Shown in pieces: positions 26,862 through 37,432 of a stretch of DNA of 64,000 bases (position 1 is its first letter; each line of letters begins with the position of its first letter). The notes under the pieces are model-generated. The model was not told where the DNA came from, ran no database searches, and worked only from the letters and a program-made list of their open reading frames with translations. Made by a program: the position numbers and the translations under genes. Source of the DNA: Acanthamoeba lenticulata (Eukaryota; Discosea; Longamoebia; Acanthamoebidae); contig NAVB01000925.1 in assembly GCA_002179805.1 (NCBI GenBank), positions 35,740 through 99,739 of the forward strand, read 5' to 3'.

Positions 26862-27551
26862 ATGGCGTCTTCCCCTTTGAAGAAGCAGTTCAACTACAGT
26901 TCGTCGGACCTGCCCTGTGCGGGTTGTCAGGAGTTCTTTGTGGAGACCGACGCTGTCGTGCCATGGGGCTCTAAAGAGAAACGGTGGCACCAACAGTGCT
27001 TTGGTTTGTTGTCCTCCTTTTCAAGCGGTGTTCCTGGCCTACAGCCTCATGTTGTGGTGTGCCCTTAGTATGCAAGGGTTGTGGAGCCACGTTTGAGCTC
27101 AAGCAGGGCAAGTGGACCCACCCATCCGGCATTGCAGAGTCGTCCTCAGGCTTTCCGCACTGTGGCGACTGCTACCACCGCCTCCTCGCTGTCTCCTGCG
27201 ATCGATGCAAGGAGGGCATCTCTGGTAGGGCTTCACCTTTCTTTTGCTTCATCGTGCTTGCCTCACAGCTTCTTACCTCGCGCTACACAGGCGGGTACGT
27301 GGACCTCTTCGGGCGCAAGTTCCACCAGGACTGCTTTTGCTGCGACGGCTGTGGCGAGAAGCTTACTAGTAGCTTTGTCAAGCGGCCTGCCGAGAAGAAG
27401 GCCCTCTGCAAGTACTTGGTTCTCCTCAACCCGCGCATTCTCTCTCCTTCTTGCTCATATTGTTCGTCCCGTCAGGAACTGCGTCGGCAAGCAAACGGCA
27501 GCTGGATTCATCATAGACCCTCGCACGGGGCAGAAGAAGTACGCCGCTTGA
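26862..27551 (+). CDS. Two-LIM-domain protein
   Basis: From MASSPLKKQFNYSSSDLPCA the chain holds two zinc-binding LIM domains. LIM1 starts CAGCQEFFVETDAVV and continues HQQCFVCKGC and CGDCYHRL. LIM2 starts CDRCKEGISGGYVDLFG and continues KFHQDCFCCDGC and CKNC. The Cys/His spacing (CxxC, HxxCxxC) is complete in both. The protein ends DPRTGQKKYAA. Four exons join in phase, with introns after QCF, GISG and ALCK. LIM-only proteins of this size in amoebae are mostly adaptors of actin and adhesion. No catalytic domain is present. Confidence 0.85.
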
Positions 27552-27612
27552 TTGATCGTCTATTGGCTTCAAACAAAAGAGGAAAAGCGATTACCTCCGT
27601 CCCATGAGGCTT

Positions 27613-30600
27613 TCACTGTGTGGGGGGCTGCTGCGGGATTGCGCTGGCGAGGAAAGACGACAAGGCGCTGCTCAACTGCTTCGTCTCGATGGCTTGGTCA
27701 CTCTCGAGTTGCGGTTCCTCCTCATGGTGAGCGTCGTCGTCGTCGTCATAGTCTTCCTCATCCTCGGGAGCCCCAGGAAACCCGCCCATCGGGTCGTATC
27801 CTCTGCTTGACAAAGCGGTGATCAGCCTCAAGCTGGAAGCAATAGAGACAAGAAAGGAGGGAGGAGTTGAAAGGACTTACCTCACATCTTGATACTTGAG
27901 GTGCTTGATGACGTACTCGACTTGATTCACCTTGAGCTGCGGCATCGTGAACCAACTTTGCTCTGCGCATACAAATGGATCAGCATTATCGTAATAAATA
28001 ATAATTGTAATTTAAAAACTTACCGACAGCGGGCACGGGGGCGTGGCTGATGTCGCGGACGTCCTGCTCGCAATCCTCGTAGCGGAGCAGGAACGGGAGG
28101 GCGGCCTGCTCGTCGGCGACGGCCTGCACGGTGGCGATGGTGGCCGGGACGCGGTCGAGAAGCGTGCGGGCCTTGGCCACCTTGGCCTCGAGCGCGTGCT
28201 GCTTCTGGGCGTGCACGCTCGTGATGGCCTGGTCCAGTTCCCGCTCCTTCTCATCGAGCAGCCGGCGGAGGCGCTCAAAGCCCTCACGGGCCTTCTTGCG
28301 CTTGCGCTCGACGTCCTGGGCCAATTGGCCCTCCTTGGTCTTCACCTCCTGCACAAACTGCTCCAGCTTGCCCCATTTGGCGTTCTGTCCATGATGGTTG
28401 TTGTCGTTGTGGTTGATGGTCAGCGCCAGCAATCCTCGCGTGGGGCAGGGGGCGGAGGGCAAATACCAGGTCCGTGAGGTCCGACTGGACGCGGGACTTC
28501 AGCTTGGACTGGGCGGTCTCCAAGGCCTCGTAGGTGTGGTTGGCGTGGCTCGAGCCGGCGCACAGGAGGCAGATGAGCTGCTGGTCGTCCATGCAGTAGA
28601 GGCACATCTCCTCCTTGTGCTCGTCGCACCAGCCCTCGCTGCCGCCCGGCGTCCGCTTGCGCTTCCGGTGGCGCTTAAGGGCCTGGAGGCCATGGTGGCC
28701 CTCGAGCGGCGACACCGCGTTACAGAGCACGCACGTCAGGCTCTGGCCCGCGGAGCCATAGCGAGAGCCGCCTCTGCGCCGGTGGAAACCACCGTAGCGA
28801 TAGCCGTCGTCCCGGTCGCTCGGCATGCCCGCCCTGTTGGGTTGCCGAGAACGTGAGTTCACGGGGGCTTCGAGACACATAATCATGAGCACGTACCGCT
28901 TCTCGGCGCACGAGTAGCAGTAGATGTGGGGCTGCTCGCAGGACGGGAGGACGATGTAGGTCTGCGGTGACTGCTTGCAGATAAGGCACACGATGGCTGG
29001 GTCGTAGCTCGCCTCCGAACCGGCATTCTCCTTGTCCTGCGCTACACCGGCTGCTCCACCGCCGCCGCCAGCCATGAGCTCCGCCAGGCTGGGCGGTTTG
29101 ACCGGGGCGTAGGGCGCTGGCGTTGGGGCAACGCTTGGCGTCGGTTGGCCACCTGTCGCGCGTGGATTATGGGTGCTATGAGCGTGCATGTGGGCGGGAC
29201 AAAAAGAAAGAAAAGACATATACCTCCTCCGGCCTTGTTGAGCTCGTTCTGGAGCTGCTGGGCCAGGTCCGCGTCTCCGTCGAGCTGGGCCTGAAGCTGC
29301 AGGGCGAGCAGATAGTCGGTGTCCACTTCGGCGGCCGGACCACCCGCAGCCGCACCTGGCAGTCCGCCAAACCAAGGCGACGATTGCTCACTCTGGGATC
29401 CCGCCTGCGCTGCTGCCATCGAGGGCTGCGGCGGCGCCCCAGTGCCGAAAAGTCCAACCGGCGCGGCACCGGCAGGCAAAGCTTCTAGGACGGCGGCTGA
29501 AGCAGCAGCGGCAGGACTGGGCGAGGATTCGATGTCCATCGCCGCCGGTGAGGCCTCAGGCGCGCTGCTTGTGTGGACAGGCGGCATGTTGCCGCTCTCG
29601 AAAGAGGCGGAGGGGGTGGTTGAAGTGGTGGTCGTGGGGACGGTTGACATCACCATCTTGTCCTCTTCTTCCTCTTCTCCCTCGGAATCTGAGCTCTCCG
29701 ACGAGTCTTCGTCCTCCTTGAGCGCATCGCGTTCCTTTTGCAGGCGGGCTTCCTCGCGCCGCTGAAGGACGGCCTGCTTGATCTTCTCAAGCCGCGACAC
29801 GAAGCTGCCGTACTTGAACATACCGCGCTGCTCTCCAAACGGGTCGCGCATTGTCTTTCCGTCCTTGTCGCGGCGCTTTTCGATCCAGCCCAGGTACTTG
29901 TCGTAGTTGCGCAGGAAGCTCTCCTCCATGATCTCCATAAAGACTGCAAGCCAATACACATCAGCAATCATGGTCGACGATGGCCATGAGCAGCAGCAAC
30001 AGGGACGTACCGGGCGTGGTGGGCTCCTCCATCATGCCGATGATGGCCACTCGCAGGGTCTCGTGCTCGATGCAGTCGTTGTAGTCGGTCACGTCGCGCG
30101 GATGCCGCTCGACCTCGTGGCCGGGCTCGTTGTGGTACGGCTTCTCGTTCATGAGGGACTGGACCGACATCAGCGTCGAAAAGATGGTTTGAATCTCAGT
30201 CCAGCCCGGGCCGCTCCACGTGCCCAGGATTGACAAGCACACCTTGCCGCCTGCGATGGGCGATCACAATCGCGATTAGCCTTCTGGCTGCGAGCTCGGA
30301 GGGGAGGAGGGAGAGGAGGCCAGTACAGGCGTAGAGGTTGGGATTGAAGCGAACGTTCCCGCCATCGGTCGTTTCCAAATGCACCTTGGGGGGCCGCCAC
30401 GGGTAGTCGTGAGGGAACCGCATTTCTGATTGGAGCACAACGTCGTCATTGCCATCAGATTCACCATAAAGGTGTAAAACAATCAAAACGCTCCACCATG
30501 ATGGCGTAGAGGGCGCACCAAAGTGGAAGAAGCCCCCCTCGTACGGCGTGCCCTCTGGCCCTATGATGAGGGCGCTGATGTGGGTGATGTCCTCTTGGTC

Positions 30601-31174
30601 GGGATGCACGTGGCTGGTGGTGGTCAAACAACTTAGGGACACAAAAATAGAGACGACACAGTAGGAAAAGGATCACGTACATGAATGGGTCCTTTGCGTT
30701 GACGGCCTCCCGTAGGTCCGCAATGAGACGCTTGATGGCCTCTTGCGAGGGCGGCACGGCCACCTCTGAGTGATCTGGCCTGTAGCTGCCCCCACCAAAT
30801 GGCGTGGGTGCAGGAACTGGTGGAAAACAAAATGGTGAGTACGCAAGGCAGCGGACTTCCCCAACAGAGCGAGCACATACAGTAGGTTGGAGCAGGCGCA
30901 GGGGGCGGTTGAGCGTTGAAGGCGTTTTGGATCTCCATGGCAATCTGAAGGTCAAGCTCCTCCTGCACAAGCTCGAACTCATAACTCAAGCTTAAACTTC
31001 ACCCGGGCGACAGCGTACCTGCTTCTTTTTTGTTTCGTCTTCGACAAAGGGCTCGCCTTGTTGTTCTTTCTCAGATTGCGACACCGCTGCTGCTGCGGCC
31101 TTTTCATTCGCGGCGATGTCCTCCTGCATGAGCTGCATGGCCAACTTAAACGACTCTTCCTCCATGGGGTCCAT
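27613..31174 (-). CDS. UBE2Z-like ubiquitin E2 fused to a RING/B-box/coiled-coil module
   Basis: The start [20 protein letters not shown] is followed by a 56-base intron and [15 protein letters not shown]; both resemble ubiquitin-interacting motifs. The E2 core is UBE2Z-like: [35 protein letters not shown], active-site Cys in [11 protein letters not shown] (codon 30237-30239), [17 protein letters not shown] and the UBE2Z-specific tail [18 protein letters not shown]. An acidic Ser-rich linker with [20 protein letters not shown] follows. The gene then crosses a phase-1 intron (about 29150-29222) into a RING-type finger ([26 protein letters not shown]), a B-box 2 ([20 protein letters not shown]), a coiled coil (28010-28385) and an acidic C-terminus. 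UBE2Z conjugates ubiquitin or FAT10; an RBCC module usually acts as E3. One chain could hold both activities. Confidence 0.8.
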
Positions 31175-31298
31175 TTTGTGTGGCCTTTGGTGTTGGACGA
31201 GGCAAAAAGGCACAACCTGCGACACAAGCACAGCATTTTCTCTTCACCCAAAAACCATCCATGAATAAATTCTTCGAATTTCTGAATTTTGTTTGTGG
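31175..31298. promoter_or_regulatory. Compact divergent promoter (E2-RBCC gene / HRQ1-like gene)
   Basis: Only 124 bases lie between the two divergent start codons chosen here. The interval includes an A/T-rich core around 31260-31290. If the starts are right, both genes share one promoter. Confidence 0.35.
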
Positions 31299-34200
31299 AT
31301 GAGAAGGGCGAAAGGAAGCCAGCAAGGAAGGCGATTTGCAGAGATCGGCTTTGCAGGGGCTGTACAAAGCTTTGCCGGACGGTATTCACGCGATGGTGCG
31401 TTCTTTGTGGCGATTTTTTATTTTCTTGTCTTTTATTTTGCTCATCTCAGCTCATGCAGGAGAGGGTAAGGTAGGCAAAGACACACCACCGAAGCGAAGA
31501 AAAGTTGGCGGGTACTTGTGTTCACCGCTTTTCCTTTTGCATGCACGAGCTCAGCGAGCATCCATGCAGGGACGCGTCAGGCACAACGTTGCCACAGGCC
31601 GCATTCGACACCAGTGTCGAGACAGCTCGCCTCAGCCGGCGCGCGGCACCTGACGCAGCCGAGCTGACAGCGTCCATGCCAGAGCCCTTCCGGGAGCACG
31701 CACTGGAGCTGCGTGAGCACCTGGTCCACTTCGCTGTCATCCCACCCAAGGAAGCCCAAAGCGTCCCGCTCGGCGAGGGTACACTCTCGTAAGCCACCTC
31801 ATCACTGAGTACCGTGCGTGAAGATGACGTTCGATTCTTGGTAGTGAAAGGCCTGCCCGATGCGCTGCGCTCGGGGCTGGCAGCTCTGGGCTTCTCGGCA
31901 GTGTACTCGCACCAACTGGAGACCAGGAACCGGATCCGCGAGGGACACGACGTCATCATCACCACGCCCACCTCCAGCGGCAAGAGCCTGTGCTTCAACC
32001 TGGGCATATTCGAGCACCTGCTGAACCACCGGGACCGCGCCTGTGCGCTGTACCTGTTTCCGCTCAACGCGTTGGCCAAGGACCAAGAGGATAAGCTGAA
32101 CCAGCTCAACGCCCGGCTGCCCTTGACCGAGCGGCTCAAGATCGTCTGCCTCACCGGCTCCACAGAGCTCTCGGAGCGCGTGCGCCTATTTGCCGATGGG
32201 CCGCCACACATCGTCGTCTCCAACCCCGACACGCTGCACTACCAGGTGACCGCCCCTTTGGCGATCCCCTGGAGGATGCGAACGTTCCCACTGACCATGC
32301 CAAGCGCTGATGGGCTCATCAGCTGCACCGAGGCAGGGACGGCAGCCGGGACTGGGAGCACTGGCGTGAGTTCTTGCGGCGGCTCCGTTTTTGCGTGCTC
32401 GATGAGGCCCACACCTACTCGGGCGTGCTCGGGTGCCATACGGCCAACCTCATACGACGGCACGTGCGCCATTCATCGCCAGAAGCAGTTGAAGCGTATG
32501 ATCTGCGCTGTGTTGACGCACGTTCATGGGGGTGGTGTTGCGCTCAACAGGCTCTACGCGCAGCTCGACTCGCTGGGTCGAGACTGCAGCGCCGATTCGC
32601 TGCAGTTTATCGTCGCGTCGGCCACTGTGGGCAACGCCACCCAAATGGCCAGCAAGCTCATCGCCCGCGAAGGCACATATGTCACACGCCACCTCGAAAC
32701 TCTTTTAAAGAGACACGGGCCCTGCTTGGAGCGTGCTCACAGTCCATTCGGGGCTACACAGGAGAGGCCCACCAGGCGCGGTTCCACTGGATCGCGGAGA
32801 GCGGAGCGCGCACGCCCGAGCGCGTGTTTCTCTGTCTCGCAGCACAGCAGCACCCGCAGGTCATGGCGGCCCGCATCATCTGCCTCTGGATCCAGGCCGG
32901 CTGGCGCTCTCTCGTGTGCGTCTCCTTTCCCAACAGCCGAGCGGCGACTCCCACACGTGAAGGCTCATCACGCTCGACTCTCTCGGCGTGCGCGCAGCTT
33001 CTGCAACAGCATCGCGCGGGCGACGTCGCTGCTGGCCTTCATCCAGGAGGACAAGCGCTTCGCGTCCTACGCCAACCAAGTGCGGGCCTATTACGCCTCC
33101 GTACCCACCCAGAAGAAGGTGCCCCGCCCGCGCCCAGTGGCCGCCCTGCTTGTTGGTCGAGCTGACCTCTTTCTTCCCCTTCCACCTCCTCGTGTCCAGC
33201 TGAGCATTCTGGAGAACCTCAAGACGGGGTTCATCCGCTGCGTCATCAGCACCAACGCGCTCGAGGCCGGCGTGGACATTCCCGAGCTGGACGCCGTGCT
33301 CCTCCTGGGTTCGCGCGGCAACGACGCTCTTGTTCGTTTCCTCCTCTTTGGCGTTCCTCATGCATCCTCCCGCGCACCACAGGATATCCGGGCAACAAGA
33401 TGAGCCTCTGGCAGCGCGTCGGGCGGGCCGGCCGCGGCCGCGCAGGCCTCGCCGTCTTCCTGCCGTCGGCCAACAGCGCCCTCGACCTCTACTTTGCCGA
33501 ACACCCCGAGGGTAGGGCTGCCTTTTTTCACCTTAGCCGTCCCTAAACGCCACAGCTTTGGGGTTCACGCTTCTCACTTCTCTGCCCCGTCGATGCGCTA
33601 CTCCACAGCGCTGCTGAGCCGGGACATGGAGCGTGTGGCGTTCAACAGCGACTACCCCACGATCCTGGGCAAGCACCTCTGGTGCGCTTGCGTCGAGTCC
33701 GGCATCGAGGTGCGTGCGGGATGAAGCTTGGTTTTCGAGGGAGGCCGGCCTGCGGCTGACAAGTGCTCCTCGACGATCGCTCGCAGGCCGATGAACGCAA
33801 GCTGCAGGAGCGCTTCGGACCGGCCGCGCCGCAGCTGCTCCAATTCCTCGTCCAGCGCGGCGACGTTGTTCGGCGGGACGCGTCTGTGTGTGGAACAACA
33901 GGTTTGCAGCTCCTGTTGTGTTCCTCTTGTCGGGATCTCACAACGACAACGATGTGGACAGGGGCAGGGCGCGCGATGTGGGTGGGACGGGGCTATCCGC
34001 ACCGGGACGTGAACCTGCGCGGTGGCGAGTCGTTCGCGGATGTGCGCGCCGTGTGGAACAAGAACAACGCCATCATCGAAACGCTTGGCGAGAAGCAAGG
34101 TGCATTTTCCTTTATTATTGTGAGTTATTTTGTTATTCTTTCACATATTTACAACATGTTTTGGTCGCACAGCGATCATGCGGCTGTTCCCGGGGGCCGT

Positions 34201-35850
34201 GTTTTTGGTGTCGTCGGATGACCGGACGGGGGCGGTGCAACGCTTCGACGTGCTCTCACTGGACCTGAGCCCCGAACGACGGGTGGCCATGCTCGCCACG
34301 AGCCGCCACCCGCCCGGGACCACGGTCACGCCGCTTCGGGACAACTGCGTCGCCATGACCCGCGAGTGGGGCCACAAGCGCTTCGGCCTCTTCTTCTCTG
34401 GCGAAGAAGAGACCGGCGGCAGCTTGACCCTGACCTACGGTGGCGATACCTCGCATTCTCGAGCACCCAAACAATGATAACGATGATGATGTTGATGGTG
34501 GAGCGCCGCGTGGGGTCCAGGTTGGTGTACGCTGACGAACGGCGTCTACGGGTGCGAGACGAGAAGCCCGCAGAGAAGCCGCAGCAACGAGGCCGGTCCC
34601 GCGGTCCCAGCGTTGGGGCGCACGCTCTACGATCAGGTGCCACGATGGGCCTCTGTAGTGGTGGTGATGATGATGATGATGACTTGTGTCGTTGACGCCT
34701 GTGCCACTGGATTGCAGAGATATGAAACTGCGCACGAGGCGCCGTGCTTGCGGTTCACGCTGGACGAGCCGGCCAAGGCTTACTTGCGTGACCGGCTGCG
34801 TTTGGTCGTCATGCCGGTCCTCAAGGAAACGGCAACCTCCTCGCCAGACCTTGCCGTAGCGCTCCCTTCTCTCCTCTTCCTCCCTCTCTCTCGGTCCGTT
34901 CTGCCGACGAAGAATCATATGACTCATGCGCGCGCATTGGCAGGAGCGCTTCCACAAATGCAAGAACGTTGATGGCGCCTACATCGCCCTCCACACGGTA
35001 GTTTGAGAGGGAGGAGGGGCAGTGGTGTCGGGGCTGATCGTTAACACAACGGCCCAACAGTTTATGCATCAGCTGATGGCGGTGGTGCCGCTCTTGCTCT
35101 TGTCGTCGCTCGACATCGAGGAGGGCACCCTTCACCCTCTCGACTGCGAAGGTGCAGTGCTTTCTTCTCCCTTTTTATTCCACTTCGCTCCTCACACACG
35201 TCATCCTTGGCCAGGGTATCTGGTTGATTCCTGCGACGGGGGCACGGGCGTGTGCGAGGAGCTCTTTGCCAAGTGCGCTCCTCGTCACCTTCCTCCTTCC
35301 TCCCCCCCCCTCCCCATTCGCCAACACTGGCCCGTGAGGGGTGGATCGCGTTCAGCTTCCTGGGGTTCGTGGCCAAGGCCAAGGAATTCAGGGGCTCGTG
35401 TCTGAGCTGCCAAGAGGCCGGCGTGTGGGGCTGTGCGACGTGCCTGTATCAGCACCACTGCCCCGTCTACAACGAGGTACGCGCTTATCTTCCTGCTGCT
35501 TTTCCCTCGCGACACGCCACCAAACGCATGTGGGGCGGCGTCAGGCGCTTGTGGCCGGGTTGGGCGAGGCGCTGTTCGAACTCGGCCCCGAACGAACCGA
35601 GCCAGAGCGCGGAAGCTGCACGTTGCTTCGTGAAGAGGTCGAAGCAAGCCGGTCAATTGGCGAGGAACAGGACGAGGAAGCGCTCTTCGCCCAATTCTTG
35701 GTCCCTGCTGGGACTGGCGCTGGTGGCCAAGCCGATGTTGTAGGCGAGCCCGACGAAGTCCAGCTGGAGGTGGCCGACGACTGGCTGGGGGTCACGACGC
35801 TGGACCTCGGGACAACAGTTGCCGACTCGGGAGACTTCACGCATCTTTAA
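31299..35850 (+). CDS. HRQ1/MrfA-like superfamily 2 DNA helicase with DUF1998/MZB domain
   Basis: An N-terminal exon from ATG 31299 joins in phase to PPKRRKV near 31490, a likely nuclear signal. An intron at 31779-31822 (44 bases) removes an in-frame TAA. The helicase core has YSHQLETRNRIREGHDVI, Walker A TTPTSSGKSLCFNL, SNPDTLHYQ, VLDEAHTYSGVLG, IVASATVGN, STNALEAGVDIPELDAVL and QRVGRAGRGRAGLAVFLPS. The C-terminal part holds the MZB/DUF1998 region: HTFMHQLMAVVPLLLL, DSCDGGTGVCEELFAK, and a Cys cluster CLSCQEAGVWGCATCLYQHH followed by C. This order defines the HRQ1/MrfA group, which repairs DNA crosslinks and bulky damage in yeast and bacteria. At least a dozen introns are present, and the 5' exon is tentative. 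Confidence 0.8.
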
Positions 35851-35933
35851 CCGGGCTCACCAACTTCCTGACATAGAATATATGGTTGTTACATGGTAAC
35901 CATGTCGCGATTACAGGTCACTTCACTGAACTT

Positions 35934-37270
35934 TTACGGGCAGCCATTGGCACGTGCCCACTGGAGCACTGCCCGGTGGCCTCCTTTGAAGGCTTTGACC
36001 ATTACTTCCATGTCCCACGGGCAGCCGTTGGCTCGCGCCCACTGGAGCACAGTCAAGTGGCCGCCCTGAGCTGCCGAGACGCAGGTTAGCCTGTCCCATG
36101 GGCAGCCGTTGGCTCGCGCCCACTGGAGCACCGCCAGATGCCCGCCCGAAGCCGCGTGGCTACAAGTGCTTGAGTCCCACGGGCAACCGTTGGCCCGCGC
36201 CCACTGAAGCACGTCTAAGTGGCCGTCCTGAGCTGCCGAGGCGCAGGTGAACCCGTCCCATGGGCAGCCGTTGGCTCGCGCCCACTGGAGCACCGCCAGG
36301 TGGCCGCGCAAGGCTGCGTATTGACAAGTCCACTCGTCCCACGGGCAGCCGTTAGCGCGGGCCCACTGGAGGACCTCCAGGTGGCCGCCCATGGCTGCGT
36401 ATTGACAAGTCCACTCGTCCCACGGGCAGCCGTTGGCGCGGGCCCACTGGAGTACGTCCAGGTGGCCTCGCCTAGCCGCCATAGTGCAGACATCTTCGTC
36501 CCATGGGCAACCGCCAGCACGCGCCCACTGAAGCACGGCCAAGTGGCCTCCTTTGGCTGCTTCGCTGCAGGTGTCCTTGTCCCACTGGCAGCCATTTGCG
36601 CGGGCCCACTGGAGCACATCCAAGTGGCCTCCTGAGGCCGCCATCGCAGAGGTGTCCTCGTACAACGGGCAGCCGTTGGCGTGTAGCCACTGGAGCACGG
36701 CCAGGTGGCCTCCTTTGGCTGCTTCGCTGCAGGTGTACCAGAACCACGGGCAGCCGTTGGCTTGAGCCCACTGGAGCACGGCCAGGTGGCCTCCTTTGGC
36801 TGCTTCGCTGCAGGTGTACCAGAACCACGGGCAGCCGTTGGCGTGTAGCCACTGGAGCACGGCCAGGTGGCCTCCTTTGGCTGCTTCGCTGCAGGTGTAC
36901 CAGAACCACGGGCAGCCGTTGGCGTGTAGCCACTGGAGCACGGCCAGGTGGCCTCCTTTGGCTGCTTCGCTGCAGGTGTACCAGAACCACGGGCAGCCGT
37001 TGGCTTGAGCCCACTGGAGCACCAGCCCTTCCCCGCCACCTGCTTGGTAAAGCGCTCACCGTTGAGAAGGGTGGCTCTTGCGAGACACACCGCCGTGTTG
37101 CAGAGGTGCCTTGGCATGGCGTCCCGCCACTTGCGGCACACGGCACGGCAAGGCGCGAGCGACAGAGGCTCCACATGGCGGAAGACGATTGCCACGAGCT
37201 CCACCATGAGGTCGTTTACATTGGTCGTGCTGCCGCCCTCCGAGTCAGTTCTTTCTTCCTCTTCTTCCAT
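35934..37270 (-). CDS. F-box protein with 27-residue ankyrin-type repeats
   Basis: MEEEEERTDSEGGSTTNVND leads into an F-box (LMVELVAIVFRHVEPLSLAP, then CRAVCRKWRDAM). About 13.5 repeats of 27 residues follow, each like VLQWARANGCPWDEWTCQYA then AMGGHLE. F-box and repeats lie in different frames. They can be joined near 37010-37090 by a short intron (donor GTGAGC at about 37056, or GTGTGT at 37090, with several acceptors) or by a one-base frameshift. F-box proteins recruit substrates to SCF ubiquitin ligases, and ankyrin repeats bind the target. Proteins of this form are common in Acanthamoeba and in the giant viruses that infect it. The gene ends NGCP then TAA. Confidence 0.7.
35940..37022 (-). 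repeat. 81-base tandem ankyrin-coding repeats
   Basis: About 13 tandem units of 81 bases code for 27 residues each. The unit is divergent in the 3' half of the gene. It is nearly identical at DNA level in the four N-terminal units (about 36700-37015), which alternate only LH/AQ in QWLHANG and QWAQANG. Confidence 0.92.
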
Positions 37271-37432
37271 CTTCAACTGATTATTGGAGCTTGGCCTTGC
37301 GGCGAGTAAGGGCAGGCGCAAGCAGTCGAGAAGTTTCGAGAGAAAGTTTTCCCAAGCAGGCGTTTTTCGGCCGCGGGACGAGAAAAAATAAATAACAAGC
37401 GCAACTTCACAATCACAAACCCGAGCAGATCA

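Noticed and set aside
29042..29230. A gene boundary between the E2 and the RING/B-box part, with an ATG at [10 protein letters not shown].
   Set aside because: The intron phases match and no stop codon ends the E2 part before the intron, so one gene is simpler. The two-gene option is kept as a test in the findings.
31779..31822. In-frame TAA at 31790 in the HRQ1-like gene, apparently needing a 21-base intron or stop readthrough.
   Set aside because: A 44-base intron with donor GTACAC at 31779 and acceptor GTGAAG at 31822 removes the stop and restores the frame as GAG-G/AT-GAC. This fits the donors and lengths of other introns.
36503..37309. Plus-strand repetitive frames and a CRISPR-like look of the 81-base repeats.
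   Set aside because: Repeats are contiguous coding units without spacers on the minus strand. The plus-strand frames are shadows of the ankyrin repeats.
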